Source: Hoeflea algicola (GTDB taxonomy: Bacteria > Pseudomonadota > Alphaproteobacteria > Rhizobiales > Rhizobiaceae). Taken from it: a stretch of 64,000 nucleotides of DNA. Numbering within the stretch: position 1 is the first letter of the stretch; each line of letters begins with the position of its first letter. A program made the translations under genes and the position numbers. Of this stretch, positions 1 through 9,994 are shown one piece after another. The DNA lies in assembly GCF_026619415.1 (NCBI RefSeq), contig NZ_JAOVZR010000003.1, positions 124,001 through 188,000 of the forward strand, given 5' to 3'. The notes beneath the pieces are model-generated. The model ran no database searches. It saw only the letters and a list, made by a program, of their open reading frames with translations, and was not told the DNA's origin.

Positions 1-515
1 TTCCCGGTCGCATCACTGCCCAGGTATCGCAAAACGTCTATGACAGCGCGACCGGCCGGCGACTGCTCATCCCGCAAGGAACAAAACTGTTTGGTCGCTA
101 CGATTCCAACGTCTCCTTCGGGCAAAACCGGGTGCTTGTCGTCTGGACCGATATCATCTTTCCGAACGGATCAGCTCTGCAGATCGGCGGTATGGCTGGC
201 ACCGATGCCGCCGGCTATGGCGGGTTCAACGACAAGGTCAACAATCACTATCTCGAGACATTTGGCTCGGCGATCCTCGTCGCCCTGATTGGCGCAGGGA
301 CGGACATGCTGCTCCCGAAAGACACCAGCACCGCGACAACGACAGACAGCGCGGCGGATGCGGCCAGGCGGTCCTTTGCCCAGACCTTCGGGCAGATCTC
401 GCAGCAAACCGTGTCGAAAAGCCTCAATGTCCAGCCCACGCTCGAAATCAGGCCGGGTTATCGCTTCAACGTTCTGGTCGATCAGGACATCGTTTTCCCA
501 AAAGCCTATCAATGA
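1..515 (+). CDS. trbI: TrbI/VirB10-family conjugation channel protein, C-terminal part
   Basis: This is the 3' end of a gene whose start lies outside the window; the frame is open from base 3. VirB10/TrbI proteins bridge inner and outer membranes in the type IV secretion channel of conjugative plasmids. Visible are the family's C-terminal beta-barrel features: a GRITAQVSQNVYDS stretch, an LLIPQGTKLFGRYDS stretch, then WTDIIFPNGSALQI and the antenna-like hydrophobic segment around FGSAILVALIGAG, ending with GYRFNVLVDQDIVF. The stop overlaps the first possible start of the next gene (ATGA at 512-515). In Ti-type plasmids trbI is the last gene of the trb operon and is followed by traR, exactly as here, which supports TrbI over VirB10. 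Confidence 0.9.
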   Translation, partial: PGRITAQVSQNVYDSATGRRLLIPQGTKLFGRYDSNVSFGQNRVLVVWTDIIFPNGSALQIGGMAGTDAAGYGGFNDKVNNHYLETFGSAILVALIGAGTDMLLPKDTSTATTTDSAADAARRSFAQTFGQISQQTVSKSLNVQPTLEIRPGYRFNVLVDQDIVFPKAYQ

Positions 516-1300
516 ATCTGAGGTCGGAAATCCCGACACCTCAACGTGGCGGAGCTTGTTTCCGCAGCTCACCACCATGCCGGAATTTTATCATCTTGAA
601 CGAGCTCCTCCTGCAATTGATCGATATGCTTTCATTGCCGCTTGAGGAGCGGGCAGCACGGCGCGCCTTGCGGGATTTCGCCGAGAGCGCCGGTTTCGAC
701 TATTTCGCTTACCTGCATCTGCGTGGGCAAGAGAGCTTTGCTGTGTCGAACTATCCCAGGGAATGGCAGGAGCACTACGTCCAGAAGAACTACATTCGAG
801 TTGATCCAGTCGTCACCAAGGCCAAACATGGGCCGCCGATATTTCAGTGGTCGGCGGACGAAGCCAGACGAATTGGAAGGCTCGATGTAAGGCAATTCTA
901 CAAGGATGCGGATCGGTTCGGAATCCGCTCAGGCCTGTCGGTCTCGGTTCCTGTCGGCTTCAAGAACAGGATGGTGTTCACACTGGCCTCCGGTAAGTCC
1001 ATTGTGTGCATCGACGAGGACCCCGATCCAGTCACTGCAGCGATGGCGCTCGCATTTATCCATTCCCATCTCGCCTCGGCGACCCAGGATGCTGCCCTGG
1101 CTTCAGACATCCGACTTTCACCGCGCGAGGCCGAATGCCTGCGCTGGTTCGCAGACGGCATGTCGATGCCGGACATCGCAGAAACGATCGGGATAGGATA
1201 TCGGTCCGTGCGTTCCTATCTCGACGAGGCAACGCGAAAGCTTGGAGCGGCCAACAGCCGGCAAGCCGCCTCGATCGCGATCCGGCTGGGGCTGATCTAG
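512..1300 (+). CDS. traR: TraR-like LuxR-family quorum-sensing activator
   Basis: Predicted AHL-dependent activator of plasmid transfer genes. It has an N-terminal autoinducer-binding domain (YAYLH-like FAYLHLRGQ, NYPREWQEHYVQKNY, DPVV, and FGIRSGLSVSVPV after it) and a C-terminal LuxR helix-turn-helix (LSPREAECLRWFADGMSMPDIAE, then a recognition helix and IRLGLI end). TraR proteins are about 234 residues; this frame gives 262. The first ATG (512) overlaps the trbI stop and would allow coupled translation, but similarity to TraR begins near residue 30, so TTG at 596 or ATG at 626 are alternative starts. It would normally be restrained by TraM, encoded here 13 kb away at 14307. A second LuxR protein lies at 15696. 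Confidence 0.9.
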   Translation: MNLRSEIPTPQRGGACFRSSPPCRNFIILNELLLQLIDMLSLPLEERAARRALRDFAESAGFDYFAYLHLRGQESFAVSNYPREWQEHYVQKNYIRVDPVVTKAKHGPPIFQWSADEARRIGRLDVRQFYKDADRFGIRSGLSVSVPVGFKNRMVFTLASGKSIVCIDEDPDPVTAAMALAFIHSHLASATQDAALASDIRLSPREAECLRWFADGMSMPDIAETIGIGYRSVRSYLDEATRKLGAANSRQAASIAIRLGLI

Positions 1301-1660
1301 CGGTCTGGCTCCGACGCTTCGAACCCCCACGCGAGCAATGTTGGGATGGCCACAATGGAGACAAGCTGGCCTGTTTCATCGTGTCTCAAATCGGAAAGCT
1401 GGGCGGAGAGCAGACTTCGCTGCGGAATGCATGAACGGCGAGATTGGGGTCGGGAACCGACTATGCGGTATACCCCGGTGTCCTGAGTTTGCTGACGTCA
1501 GTCAGGACTTGATCGGCAATGGTCGCATAATCATTGCTCCCCCTGCCATCCGAGAGTTCCGAAACCGAATGCAAGTATCCGCCGTACGCAAACATAGAGC
1601 GAACGCAATTGGGGTGCGCCCCGCATTGATCTGGCGCCGACTCCGCACTAAGGTGCACTA
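1301..1660. other. Spacer between traR and the defence operon; possible small reverse ORF
   Basis: No firm gene. A reverse-strand frame (about 1461-1724) contains a plausible protein-like stretch with CGAHPNCVRSMFAYGGYL and a C-terminal TDVSKLRTPGYTA, but it has no clear ribosome site and its start would overlap the next gene. It may be a leftover of sequence brought in with the cargo. The left edge of the insertion between traR and traM should lie here. Confidence 0.3.
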
Positions 1661-1661
1661 A
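1645..1661 (+). promoter_or_regulatory. Direct repeats GCACTAA at the start of the regulator gene
   Basis: GCACTAA occurs at 1645-1651 and again at 1655-1661, a period of 10 bp or one helical turn. The second copy runs into the ATG of the MerR-like gene. Same-face repeats overlapping a regulator's own start are typical autoregulatory operators; that role is inferred from position only. Confidence 0.3.
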
Positions 1662-2137
1662 TGCAGTATACTCAGAGCCAGATTCGCGAATTGATTTCCA
1701 TTTCAGTGGATGCTTTTCGCACATGGCGGAATGCTATTCCGGCACTGAGCCTACACAAAGGGCATGCCCCTAGCTTCACGCCGGGGGACGTTGTCGCGAT
1801 AGCGATAGTCGCCGAACTTGTCAGACATTTCGGCGTACGCGTCGGAACGGTCGGGGATCGTTTCGATCTGCTGTTCAAGGAGTGCCGGGGAAAGTCTTGG
1901 CGCTCGCTTGAAAGCTGCGTCGCTTTGATCGAAATCGACAATTTCCGCCTTGTCGACGCAAGTGTAGCCCACCGCTGTTCGCCGGACGCCTCAAGCCTCT
2001 GCGTGCCGTGCGCGCCAATAATAGCACGACTACGCTCGGCCCTCACTGCGACTGAAGTCGACCAAGAGCAGGGCCATCTGCAGTTTCCCCCCACCTCAGT
2101 GGCTGTGCAGCCGGAACGGCGCGAGAAGCGAGCATGA
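1661..2137 (+). CDS. MerR-like helix-turn-helix regulator of the defence operon
   Basis: A 158-residue protein whose first 60 residues resemble a MerR-type winged helix: YTQSQIRELISISVDAFRTW, a loop with HAPSFTPGDV, then a helix AIAIVAELVRHFGV. The remainder is unassigned and has five cysteines (one near residue 71, one near 86, three near 106-119), so a metal- or redox-sensing role is possible but unproven. Its stop overlaps the methylase start (ATGA, 2134-2137), indicating translational coupling and a shared transcript. Regulators in front of methylase-containing defence operons commonly delay nuclease expression until the DNA is methylated; this is the likely job here, by context. Confidence 0.6.
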   Translation: MQYTQSQIRELISISVDAFRTWRNAIPALSLHKGHAPSFTPGDVVAIAIVAELVRHFGVRVGTVGDRFDLLFKECRGKSWRSLESCVALIEIDNFRLVDASVAHRCSPDASSLCVPCAPIIARLRSALTATEVDQEQGHLQFPPTSVAVQPERREKRA

Positions 2138-5100
2138 CCCCCACTCTGGCATCCGCATTGGCGCCAGAGTGGAAAGACCGCTTGGGGCTCACACATCGGC
2201 GCTCGCCTGAACTCTACGAGTCGGCCGAGGCCGTCAGCGACGTGCCGCACGCAGCGGCTATCCGAGCCGCCCTCAATGAAATGGGTCTATCGGCGATCTT
2301 CTGCGTCCAGGGCGTCCCGACGGTCGCGATCCTGGAAGCCGATCACTACGACCGCGCCGCTATTACTGATCTTCACGGCGCACTCTGGAATCAGGGCCTG
2401 GCCAGCCTGTTGCTGGTTATCGCCGACGATACGCTCAGAGCGTTTTCGCTCGCCCGTACTCCGTTGAGCGATCCAGGCGACGCCTTCGAGACCCGCTGCC
2501 TCATCGATAGCCTCAGCCTGACGACCGAAGCGCTGCGGTTTCAGAACCTTATCTACGGCGCAGAATCCGGGCGTCTCTGGAAGGATTACGGTGAGTATTT
2601 TCCCCCGAAAGAACGCATCGATCAGGTTCTCCTCGACAATCTGAATGCGTCCCATGACCTCCTGCAAAAGACCGCGCTCGCTCCCGATGCGGCCCAGGCC
2701 CTGCTCATACAGGCGATGTTTATCGCCTACCTTGAGGACCGGGAGATCGTAACGCCCACCTACTTTGCCGCCGTTTCCGAGAAGAGCGCGGAGAGTTTTT
2801 CGGCGCTGCTGGAAACCGGCGACGTTAATCTCTTCCGGTCCCTCTTCCGGACCCTCCACGCGGATTTCAACGGCGATCTGTTCGTCGCGCCGTGCTCCTT
2901 CGAGGCCACGGGCGAGGCGCCAGAAGTCACGCCTGCGCATCTGGCGATCTTGGCGCGGTTCCGGTCAGGCCGTGAAGAAATGGCGTGTTCCGGACAGCAG
3001 CGGTTCTGGGGCTATGACTTCCGCTATATCCCGATCGAGCTCGTCAGCGCCGTCTACGATCGGTTCCTGGGTGAACGCGAGACCGAACGCCGCGCCAACG
3101 GTGCTTACTACACGCCCATGTTCCTCGCCGACACCGTCGTTTCCCAAGCGTGGGAGATGTTGCCGGATGCGACAAAGACGACAGGGAACTTCCTCGACCC
3201 TGCCTGCGGTTCAGGCGTTTTCCTCGTCCGCTCGTTCCAGCGGCTATGCGAACACTGGCGCGCCAAGCACAAGACGCAGTCGATTTCCTGGAAAACGCTG
3301 CTGTCCTTGCTCAGCCAAATCCATGGCTGGGACTTGAATGGCGGCGCCGTTCGGGTTGCCGTGTTTTCGCTCTACATCGCCTTGCTCGAAGAGGTGTCGC
3401 CACGCGACATCCGCAAGCTCATCACTCGCGGGAAATTCCTCCCGGAACTTTGGGGCAAGAACCTCGTCTGCTGCGACTTCTTCGAAGTGTCACCTGACGG
3501 CGCCCGATACGAGGTTATCATCGGCAATCCGCCATGGACCAGCCGCCGCGGTCCGGCCCGTTCGTCTGTGCAGTGGAGCAAAAAAAACGGCCATCCCATG
3601 CCCGGTGGCGAGGACGCCTGGGCATTCAGCTGGAAAGCGCTGTCGCATCTCGCCGACGGCGGACTGATCGCGTTCCTGCTGCCGGCGATGGGATTTTTGC
3701 ATAACCACGCCCAAAAGACGGTCGAAGCGCGTGATGCGTTCTTCCGGAAATCCCAAGTCCGCCGCGTCATCAACTTCGCCGACCTTCGCTTTCAGCTTTT
3801 CGAGAAAGCCCATCGCCCGACAGCTCTGATCATCTACGGCAGCGCGAATGCGGGTAATTTCCCGTATCGCTTCGACTACTGGGCGCCGAAGGCCGACCTC
3901 AACCTGCGCATCAAGCGTGTCATCACGCTGAGCAGCGCGGACAAGGCCTCGCTCGGGGTAGGCGCGGTTCTCGATAACCCGCTCATCTTCAAGCAGCGCC
4001 TTTGGATGCGCGAACCGGACGCCAAACTGTTCGGCTACCTCGCACGGCTTCCCAAGCTACAGGCCTTCGTCAATGATTTTGGCGGCCTAAGCCGTCGCCG
4101 CGAAGAGCCGGGCAATCGCTGGGTGATCGGGCAAGGCTATCAGCCCTTCAATGAAGACAGCGATAGCGATGCGCCTCCACTCGAAAGCGCGTATGTCGGC
4201 CGGCTGCCGGACCTACCCATTGCGGCCTACTCACGCCTAGCCCAAACTGTGGAAGGCTTAATACCGGCCGCATCGTCGACGGTTCGTCGTCGCGGGTTCG
4301 AGGCCGGGTTCGATGGCTCGCGGATCCTTATTCCGCGTGGGGTCGAGACGTCGCAGAACCGTCTTCGCGCCGCCTATTGCGATCGACCTCTGACCTTCCA
4401 GCATATCTTCCAGGCGATCGTGGTGCCGGAGGGCGAGAGCGACCGTGCCAAGCTCCTGACCGCGATACTCAATAGTCGCATAGCGGTTTGGTATGCTTTT
4501 CACGGCACCGCTTCGTTCGGGTCGGATCGACCCGAAGTCCAGCAAGCCGACCTGCTACGATTGCCATTTCCATCACCCGACGATGTCCCCGATCACGCCG
4601 CAGCCGCCCAAGCCGCGCTGAAGCTGATCGCAATTGTGGACGACGCACGCGAACGCTCCAACGAGCCTTTCTCGATGCAGGTCGGCGACGGCGAGATCCT
4701 GCGGACAATCGACCGACTCTCGTACCAATACTTCTGCCTGTCGCCCGATGAAATCGCGCTGATCGACGATACCGTTGAGGCGATCCTTCCTGCCCTTCAG
4801 CCCCATGAGGGCCATTTCCCGAAACTCTGGCGCGCGCCTGACGAACCGCAACGCGCTCAATACGCGCACACATTGTCGGCCAGCCTCTCGGTCTGGTTCA
4901 AAGGCAAAAAGATCGATGCGCGCCTTGTCGCGCGCGGCGCTGACCTGGCGATCCTTCGCCTTCAGCTGGGCGGCCATGAAGACTATGCCGAAGATGCGGC
5001 CGGCGAGCTCAGCGACGTACTCGAGCAACTTGCAGCCCACATCCACAGGCCCCTCGACGGCAACTTCCAGCTCATGCCGGATCTGCGCGTTTTCGTCGGT

Positions 5101-5232
5101 GACTGCCTCTACCTCATCAAGCCTATGCAGATGCGCTTCTGGCTGCGCTCCACGGCGCTCGCCGATGCGGATGGAATAGCGCTCGACCTCCAGCAAGCTG
5201 CCGCCGCGCCGCAACAGCGGGGCGCGGAGTGA
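2134..5232 (+). CDS. Eco57I-class N6-adenine DNA methyltransferase
   Basis: A 1032-residue protein with a gamma-type adenine methylase core: SAM-binding motif I (FLDPACGSGVFLV, near residues 352-364) and catalytic NPPW at residues 465-468. Roughly 300 residues precede motif I, and a long target-recognition-like region follows the catalytic motif. The N-terminal part has ILEADHYDRAAITDLHGALW and LLLVIADDTLRAFSL, seen in large single-chain type IIG or BREX-like methylases; I did not find a convincing nuclease motif in it. It likely marks host or plasmid DNA as self. It is flanked by a coupled regulator (ATGA) and a coupled nuclease-like gene (TGATG at 5230-5234). Whether it also cleaves DNA cannot be judged from the sequence. 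Confidence 0.8.
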   Translation: MTPTLASALAPEWKDRLGLTHRRSPELYESAEAVSDVPHAAAIRAALNEMGLSAIFCVQGVPTVAILEADHYDRAAITDLHGALWNQGLASLLLVIADDTLRAFSLARTPLSDPGDAFETRCLIDSLSLTTEALRFQNLIYGAESGRLWKDYGEYFPPKERIDQVLLDNLNASHDLLQKTALAPDAAQALLIQAMFIAYLEDREIVTPTYFAAVSEKSAESFSALLETGDVNLFRSLFRTLHADFNGDLFVAPCSFEATGEAPEVTPAHLAILARFRSGREEMACSGQQRFWGYDFRYIPIELVSAVYDRFLGERETERRANGAYYTPMFLADTVVSQAWEMLPDATKTTGNFLDPACGSGVFLVRSFQRLCEHWRAKHKTQSISWKTLLSLLSQIHGWDLNGGAVRVAVFSLYIALLEEVSPRDIRKLITRGKFLPELWGKNLVCCDFFEVSPDGARYEVIIGNPPWTSRRGPARSSVQWSKKNGHPMPGGEDAWAFSWKALSHLADGGLIAFLLPAMGFLHNHAQKTVEARDAFFRKSQVRRVINFADLRFQLFEKAHRPTALIIYGSANAGNFPYRFDYWAPKADLNLRIKRVITLSSADKASLGVGAVLDNPLIFKQRLWMREPDAKLFGYLARLPKLQAFVNDFGGLSRRREEPGNRWVIGQGYQPFNEDSDSDAPPLESAYVGRLPDLPIAAYSRLAQTVEGLIPAASSTVRRRGFEAGFDGSRILIPRGVETSQNRLRAAYCDRPLTFQHIFQAIVVPEGESDRAKLLTAILNSRIAVWYAFHGTASFGSDRPEVQQADLLRLPFPSPDDVPDHAAAAQAALKLIAIVDDARERSNEPFSMQVGDGEILRTIDRLSYQYFCLSPDEIALIDDTVEAILPALQPHEGHFPKLWRAPDEPQRAQYAHTLSASLSVWFKGKKIDARLVARGADLAILRLQLGGHEDYAEDAAGELSDVLEQLAAHIHRPLDGNFQLMPDLRVFVGDCLYLIKPMQMRFWLRSTALADADGIALDLQQAAAAPQQRGAE

Positions 5233-5885
5233 TGCTGATCGGTGATGTGCAGGGATGGGTCGACAACTTCGTTTCGTTTGACGACCGCTTCCTCGAGAGG
5301 ATCGCGGCAGCGTGGCCAGAGTGCATGGCGGTTCTTCCCGAACAGCCAGGGGAAGATGACATCACCATCAACCTCGTCGATCGCCTCGCCAAGGACGTTG
5401 TGGTGCGTCGGTTATGCCATTGGGTCGAGTATCAGTTCGAGCCGTTCGGCCTAGCGGCTGACGGGTCGAAATACAGCAAGGGCATCATCGACATCGCCGT
5501 ACTCTTCGACTGGGATCGGGAGAGATACCTGGCTTATGAGTGCAAGCGGCTCAACGTGATCAACGGCGGAAGCCGCAGTTCCCTGGCCACCGTGTACGTC
5601 ACACAAGGCATGATGCGTTTTCTCACCGAGCAGTATGCCGAGCAGCTGCCTGTGGGGTGCATGCTCGGTTACGTGCTCGACGGCGACGTGCCCTTTGCCA
5701 ATTCACGGATTGCCGACGTCATCGGCAGCCATGTCCCTCTCGCCCTCGCTGAGGGGCCTACACCCCTTGCCGCGATCGAAGCGATCGAGCGCTTCCACAC
5801 AAGGCACACCCGCCAAACCGGATCACAGATCGAACTTCGCCACGCGCTATTTTCGAAGCCGTCAGCGGTCGCGACAAACGCTTGA
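5232..5885 (+). CDS. PD-(D/E)XK-like nuclease subunit of the defence operon
   Basis: A 217-residue protein (GTG at 5229 is an alternative start) whose start overlaps the methylase stop. The centre reads GIIDIAVLFDW followed by YLAYECKRLN: a hydrophobic strand carrying D87, then E103-x-K105. This is the D...E-x-K pattern of PD-(D/E)XK nucleases, with the hydrophobic strands expected around it. I infer an endonuclease or DNA-binding partner of the methylase. No family name is recognised. The next gene starts 152 bases downstream, so it could be read from the same or a separate promoter. Alternative: a structural subunit with a dead nuclease fold. Confidence 0.55.
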   Translation: MLIGDVQGWVDNFVSFDDRFLERIAAAWPECMAVLPEQPGEDDITINLVDRLAKDVVVRRLCHWVEYQFEPFGLAADGSKYSKGIIDIAVLFDWDRERYLAYECKRLNVINGGSRSSLATVYVTQGMMRFLTEQYAEQLPVGCMLGYVLDGDVPFANSRIADVIGSHVPLALAEGPTPLAAIEAIERFHTRHTRQTGSQIELRHALFSKPSAVATNA

Positions 5886-7701
5886 GGAAGGCGTGCTTAG
5901 GGGCCTCTCGATTCTTGAAGCTTCAGCGCGCCTTGTACTGATCGATGAAGTATAAGAGACGAAATCATGGAAGGCCGCGACTGCCAATCAAGGGAAACTT
6001 GACGCGATCGGCCACCAATAACGGGAGGTCGGCTAAAATGTTTATTGAGCGGCTCAGTCTGACGAATTTCCGTTGCTTCGGACCAGTTGCGACAAGCGTC
6101 GATCTAACCTCCGGCCTCACCACCTTTGTCGGCGTCAACGGCGCGGGCAAGACCGCCCTGATGCAGGCCCTGCAGCGCCTCTTCGGCGTGACGGGCGATC
6201 AGCGACGACTGCGGCGTCAGGATTTTCACGTCCCTTCCACCGAGCTTGTTGCGCCACCCCAGAGACACTTCGTCTTAGAGGCAATGATCGCCTTTCCAGA
6301 ACTAGACGCCGACGGCGCCGGTGGCGCGGCAATTCCGGAATTCTTCCATCAGATGGCCGCTGAAGAGGCGGGCAAGCTGAAATGTCGCCTGCGTCTCGAA
6401 GCGACCTGGACCGATGACGGTTCGCTCGATGGTGCGATTGAACAGAAATACTGGGCGATCCGGACTTTCGGGGCGTTCACCGACCCTGATTGCACCGAGT
6501 TGAAAGCCCCCGACCGGGCGCGGATCCAAATGATCTACGTTCCAGCGACGCGGGACGGCGCCTCCCAGGTGACGGCCTTTCTGCGCGGCAGGCTGTGGCG
6601 CGCCATCAACTGGTCGCAGGAGTCCGCGACACGTTCACAAACGCCGGCGCCGCCTTGAACGGCGCTTTCGCCGGGGAGCCGGCCGTCGATGTGATTTCCG
6701 CAGCGGTGACGCGGCGGTGGCAGGAAGTGTACACAGCCGGGACCGACACGACGCCGCTCTTCCGCCCGCTCGATCTGCGTTTTGAGCATTTCATCCGGAA
6801 GGTAGAGGTGGTCTTCCGCCCCGACGAGGTCGGCCGGGAGCGAGCCCTTGATGATCTGAGCGACGGCCAGAGGTCGCTCTTCCATTTGGCGATGACCGCA
6901 GCGACACTGGACGTTGAAGCCGGGATCGTCGCCGATCCTGCTGGAGCCGGTTTCCAGGCTGGCGGCGTACCGTTACCGGCGCTCACGCTCATCGCGATCG
7001 AAGAGCCCGAGAACAATCTCGCTCCCTTCTATCTCTCCCGCATCGTTCGGCAGATACAGGACCTGACGAAGTCGCCGCAGGCGCAGGCCGTAGTCTCCAG
7101 CCATTCCCCGAGCATCCTCGCCCGGGTTGATCCGACGCAGGTCCGGCACTTCCGGCTCGATCCGCACGATCGAACGGCCCGAATCCGCCCGATCAACCTC
7201 CCCGTCGGCGAGGAAGAGGCATCGAAATTCATTCGCGAGGCCGTGCGGACCTATCCCGAACTCTATTTCGCGCGCTTCGTCGTGCTGGGAGAAGGTGCGT
7301 CCGAGGAGGTCGTTCTTCCCCGTCTCGCCGAGGCGATGGGGCTCGACATCGATCGATCCTTTGTCGCGGTCGTTCCGCTGGGCGGTCGGCATGTGAACCA
7401 CCTCTGGCGACTGCTGACCGATCTCGACATCCCCTACGCCACCTTGCTGGATCTCGACTGGGGACGTTCTGGGGGTGGGTGGGGACGTATCAAAACGGCC
7501 TGCACGCAACTGCTCGCAAACAACGTCACGCCACAGGCCATCTTCGGACAGCATCTCAACCCCCAAGGGCCAGCCGCCAATCTGGCGGCTTTCGATGCTC
7601 TGCCTGTTGATTTCCACCCAGAAGTGACCCGGATTTTCCATCGAGAACTGACCCACCTTTAGGTTATGTTTCGTGGGTCAGGCTTTGGTCAAGGCATTAG
7701 T

Positions 7702-8472
7702 TTACTCCTTGGTTTTCCCCGCAGCTGCGGCCGAACTGGCCTTGAAGCGGAAGCTGTCGTTTCCGGTCTCCAGGATGTGGCAGCGGTGAGTGAGCCGATC
7801 GAGCAGCGCGGTTGTCATCTTTGCATCACCGAAGACCGTGGCCCATTCGCTGAAGCTCAGGTTCGTGGTGATGACGACGCTGGTGCGTTCGTAAAGCTTG
7901 CTCAGCAAATGGAAGAGTAATGCGCCGCCTGACGCGCTGAATGGCAGATAGCCAAGCTCGTCCAGGATCACGAGATCGAGGCGGGTGAGGCTTTCGGCAA
8001 GCTGTCCGGCTTTGCCTTTTGCCTTCTCCTGTTCGAGCGCGTTGACGAGCTCAATAGTCGAGAAGAAGCGGACCTTGCGGCGGTGATGTTCGACGGCCTG
8101 CACGCCAAGGGCTGTCGCGACATGCGTTTTGCCAGTCCCGGGGCCGCCGATCAGCACGACGTTCTGTGCGCCGTCCGTGAACTCGACGCGATGAAGTTGG
8201 CGCACCGTGGCCTCGTTGATCTCACTGGCCGCGAAGTTGAAGCCGGACAGATCTTTATAAGCCGGGAAGCGGGCAGCCTTCATGTGGTAGGCAATGGACC
8301 GGACCTCCCGCTCAGCCACTTCGGCCTTCAGCAACTGGGTGAGCATTGGCACCGCGGCATCAAATGCCGGTGCGCCTTGTTCCATGAGGTCGGTGACGGC
8401 CTGGGCCATCCCATGCATCTTCAGACTTCGCAGCATGATGATAATGGCACCGCTGGCGGGATCATGACGCAT
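7702..8472 (-). CDS. istB: IS21 helper ATPase IstB
   Basis: DnaA/AAA-type ATPase that assists IstA in choosing targets and assembling the transposition complex. Walker A is [11 protein letters not shown], Walker [13 protein letters not shown], and the sensor region [12 protein letters not shown] is present; the family's usual C-terminal RCHILE motif follows. The start is set at ATG 8472, which overlaps the istA stop by 11 bases (ATGCGTCATGA), the normal translational coupling of IS21. The reading frame stays open upstream to 8547, but that part lies inside istA. 256 residues is close to the usual size. Confidence 0.95.
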   Translation of the reverse strand: MRHDPASGAIIIMLRSLKMHGMAQAVTDLMEQGAPAFDAAVPMLTQLLKAEVAEREVRSIAYHMKAARFPAYKDLSGFNFAASEINEATVRQLHRVEFTDGAQNVVLIGGPGTGKTHVATALGVQAVEHHRRKVRFFSTIELVNALEQEKAKGKAGQLAESLTRLDLVILDELGYLPFSASGGALLFHLLSKLYERTSVVITTNLSFSEWATVFGDAKMTTALLDRLTHRCHILETGNDSFRFKASSAAAAGKTKE

Positions 8473-9994
8473 GGCGGCCTCCGGCGGTCCGGGCCCGCAG
8501 GCCATCATAGCGTTCGACATTGGCCTTTGGCTCACGGCGCAGAGCAAGGGCCTGTGGGGTGTCGATGTCGGGCGCGCCGATCGTCTTTCCGTCGATCAGA
8601 CGATGCAGAAGGTTCAGCACGTGAGTTTTGGTTGCGACCCCCTCAGCCAGCGCCATTTCCACGGCGACCAGCACGGCCTGTTCATCGTGATGCAGAACCA
8701 GCGCCAAGATGTCGACCATCTCCCTGTCACCGCCAGGTTTGCGCAGCATGAGATCTTGCAGCTGTTTGAATGCCGGAGGGAATTCGGCAAAGGGGGCACC
8801 GTTCCTCAATGCGCCGGGCTTGCGCTGAAGGACGGCCAAGTAGTGGTGCCAGTCGTAAATCGTGCGTGGTGGGAGTTGATGACTGCGCTGGATCACGCGC
8901 GTATGCTCACACAGGATCTGTCCTTCGGCGGCAACTACCAGCCTGTCCGGATAGACGCGCAGACTGACAGGGCGGTTCGCAAATGACGCCGGGACGCTGT
9001 AGCGATTGCGCTCAAAGCTGATCAGGCAGGTCGGGGACACCCGCTTGCTCAGTTCGACGAAGCCATCGAAGGCAGGGGGCAATGGCATCAGCGCGGCTTG
9101 TTCTGCGACCCAGACGTCGGCAACGCTGCCCGGCAGCGCTGCATGCGGAATCTCAGTCCACAGCGCGACACAGCGCTGTTCCAGCCAGTCATTCAGTGCT
9201 GCGAGATCAGGAAAGCTCGGCATGAGTTGCCATAGACGATGTCGGGCGTCCTGCACGTTCTTCTCGACCTGTCCCTTCTCCCAGCCGGCAGCGGGATTGC
9301 AGAACGCGGCCTCGAATAAGTAGTGGTTTGCCATCGCAAGGAACCGCATGTTGACCTGTCGGTCCTTCCCGCGACCGACGCGGTCAACCGCGGTGCGCAT
9401 GTTGTCGTAGATGCCGCGCTCCGGGACACCGCCGAAGACCCTGAACCCGTGCCAGTGGGCATCAAACAGCATCTCATGGGTTTGCAGCAGATACGCCCGG
9501 ACCAGAAAGGCCCGGCTGTGCGACAGCTTGATGTGGGCAACTTGCAGCTTGGTGCGTTCGCCGCCGAGAACTGCAAAATCCTCGCTCCAGTCAAACTGGA
9601 ACGCCTCGCCCGGACGAAACAACAGGGGGACGAAGGTGCCGCGGCCTGTCGTCTGCTGATCTCGCTGCCGATCGGCCCGCCAGTCACGTGCAAAAGCCGC
9701 AACCCGATTGTAGGACCCGTCAAAGCCGAGAACCACCAGATCGGCATGCATTTGCTTCAGCGTCAGCCGCTGTTTGCGAGACTTCCCCGCCTCCGTCTTC
9801 AGCCAGCCGGCCAGCTTCTCGGCGAACGGATCGAGCTTGCTTTGCCGCTCTGGCGTCGCGAACAGAGGCTCGATCATGCCCGAGTTCAAATACTTCTTGA
9901 TGGTGTTGCGCGACATTCCGGTCCGCCGCGCAATCTCGCGCAGAGGCAACTTCTCTCGCAAAGCCATACGTCGGATGATGTTCAAAAGTCCCAT
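8462..9994 (-). CDS. istA: IS21 transposase IstA
   Basis: DDE-type transposase of IS21. The N-terminus has a helix-turn-helix ([19 protein letters not shown]), followed by an RNase H-like catalytic core with [12 protein letters not shown] (first Asp), then [13 protein letters not shown] (second Asp) and a later acidic region around [17 protein letters not shown] (Glu). The start is ATG 9994 after a GGAG site; an upstream in-frame extension to 10054 lacks family similarity. Intact at 510 residues, so the element may still be active. Confidence 0.95.
   Translation of the reverse strand: MGLLNIIRRMALREKLPLREIARRTGMSRNTIKKYLNSGMIEPLFATPERQSKLDPFAEKLAGWLKTEAGKSRKQRLTLKQMHADLVVLGFDGSYNRVAAFARDWRADRQRDQQTTGRGTFVPLLFRPGEAFQFDWSEDFAVLGGERTKLQVAHIKLSHSRAFLVRAYLLQTHEMLFDAHWHGFRVFGGVPERGIYDNMRTAVDRVGRGKDRQVNMRFLAMANHYLFEAAFCNPAAGWEKGQVEKNVQDARHRLWQLMPSFPDLAALNDWLEQRCVALWTEIPHAALPGSVADVWVAEQAALMPLPPAFDGFVELSKRVSPTCLISFERNRYSVPASFANRPVSLRVYPDRLVVAAEGQILCEHTRVIQRSHQLPPRTIYDWHHYLAVLQRKPGALRNGAPFAEFPPAFKQLQDLMLRKPGGDREMVDILALVLHHDEQAVLVAVEMALAEGVATKTHVLNLLHRLIDGKTIGAPDIDTPQALALRREPKANVERYDGLRARTAGGRHAS

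Noticed and set aside
6590..6660. Programmed ribosomal frameshift in the OLD gene
   Set aside because: There is no slippery heptamer or downstream structure typical of programmed shifting, and OLD-family genes are not known to use it; a one-base loss is simpler.
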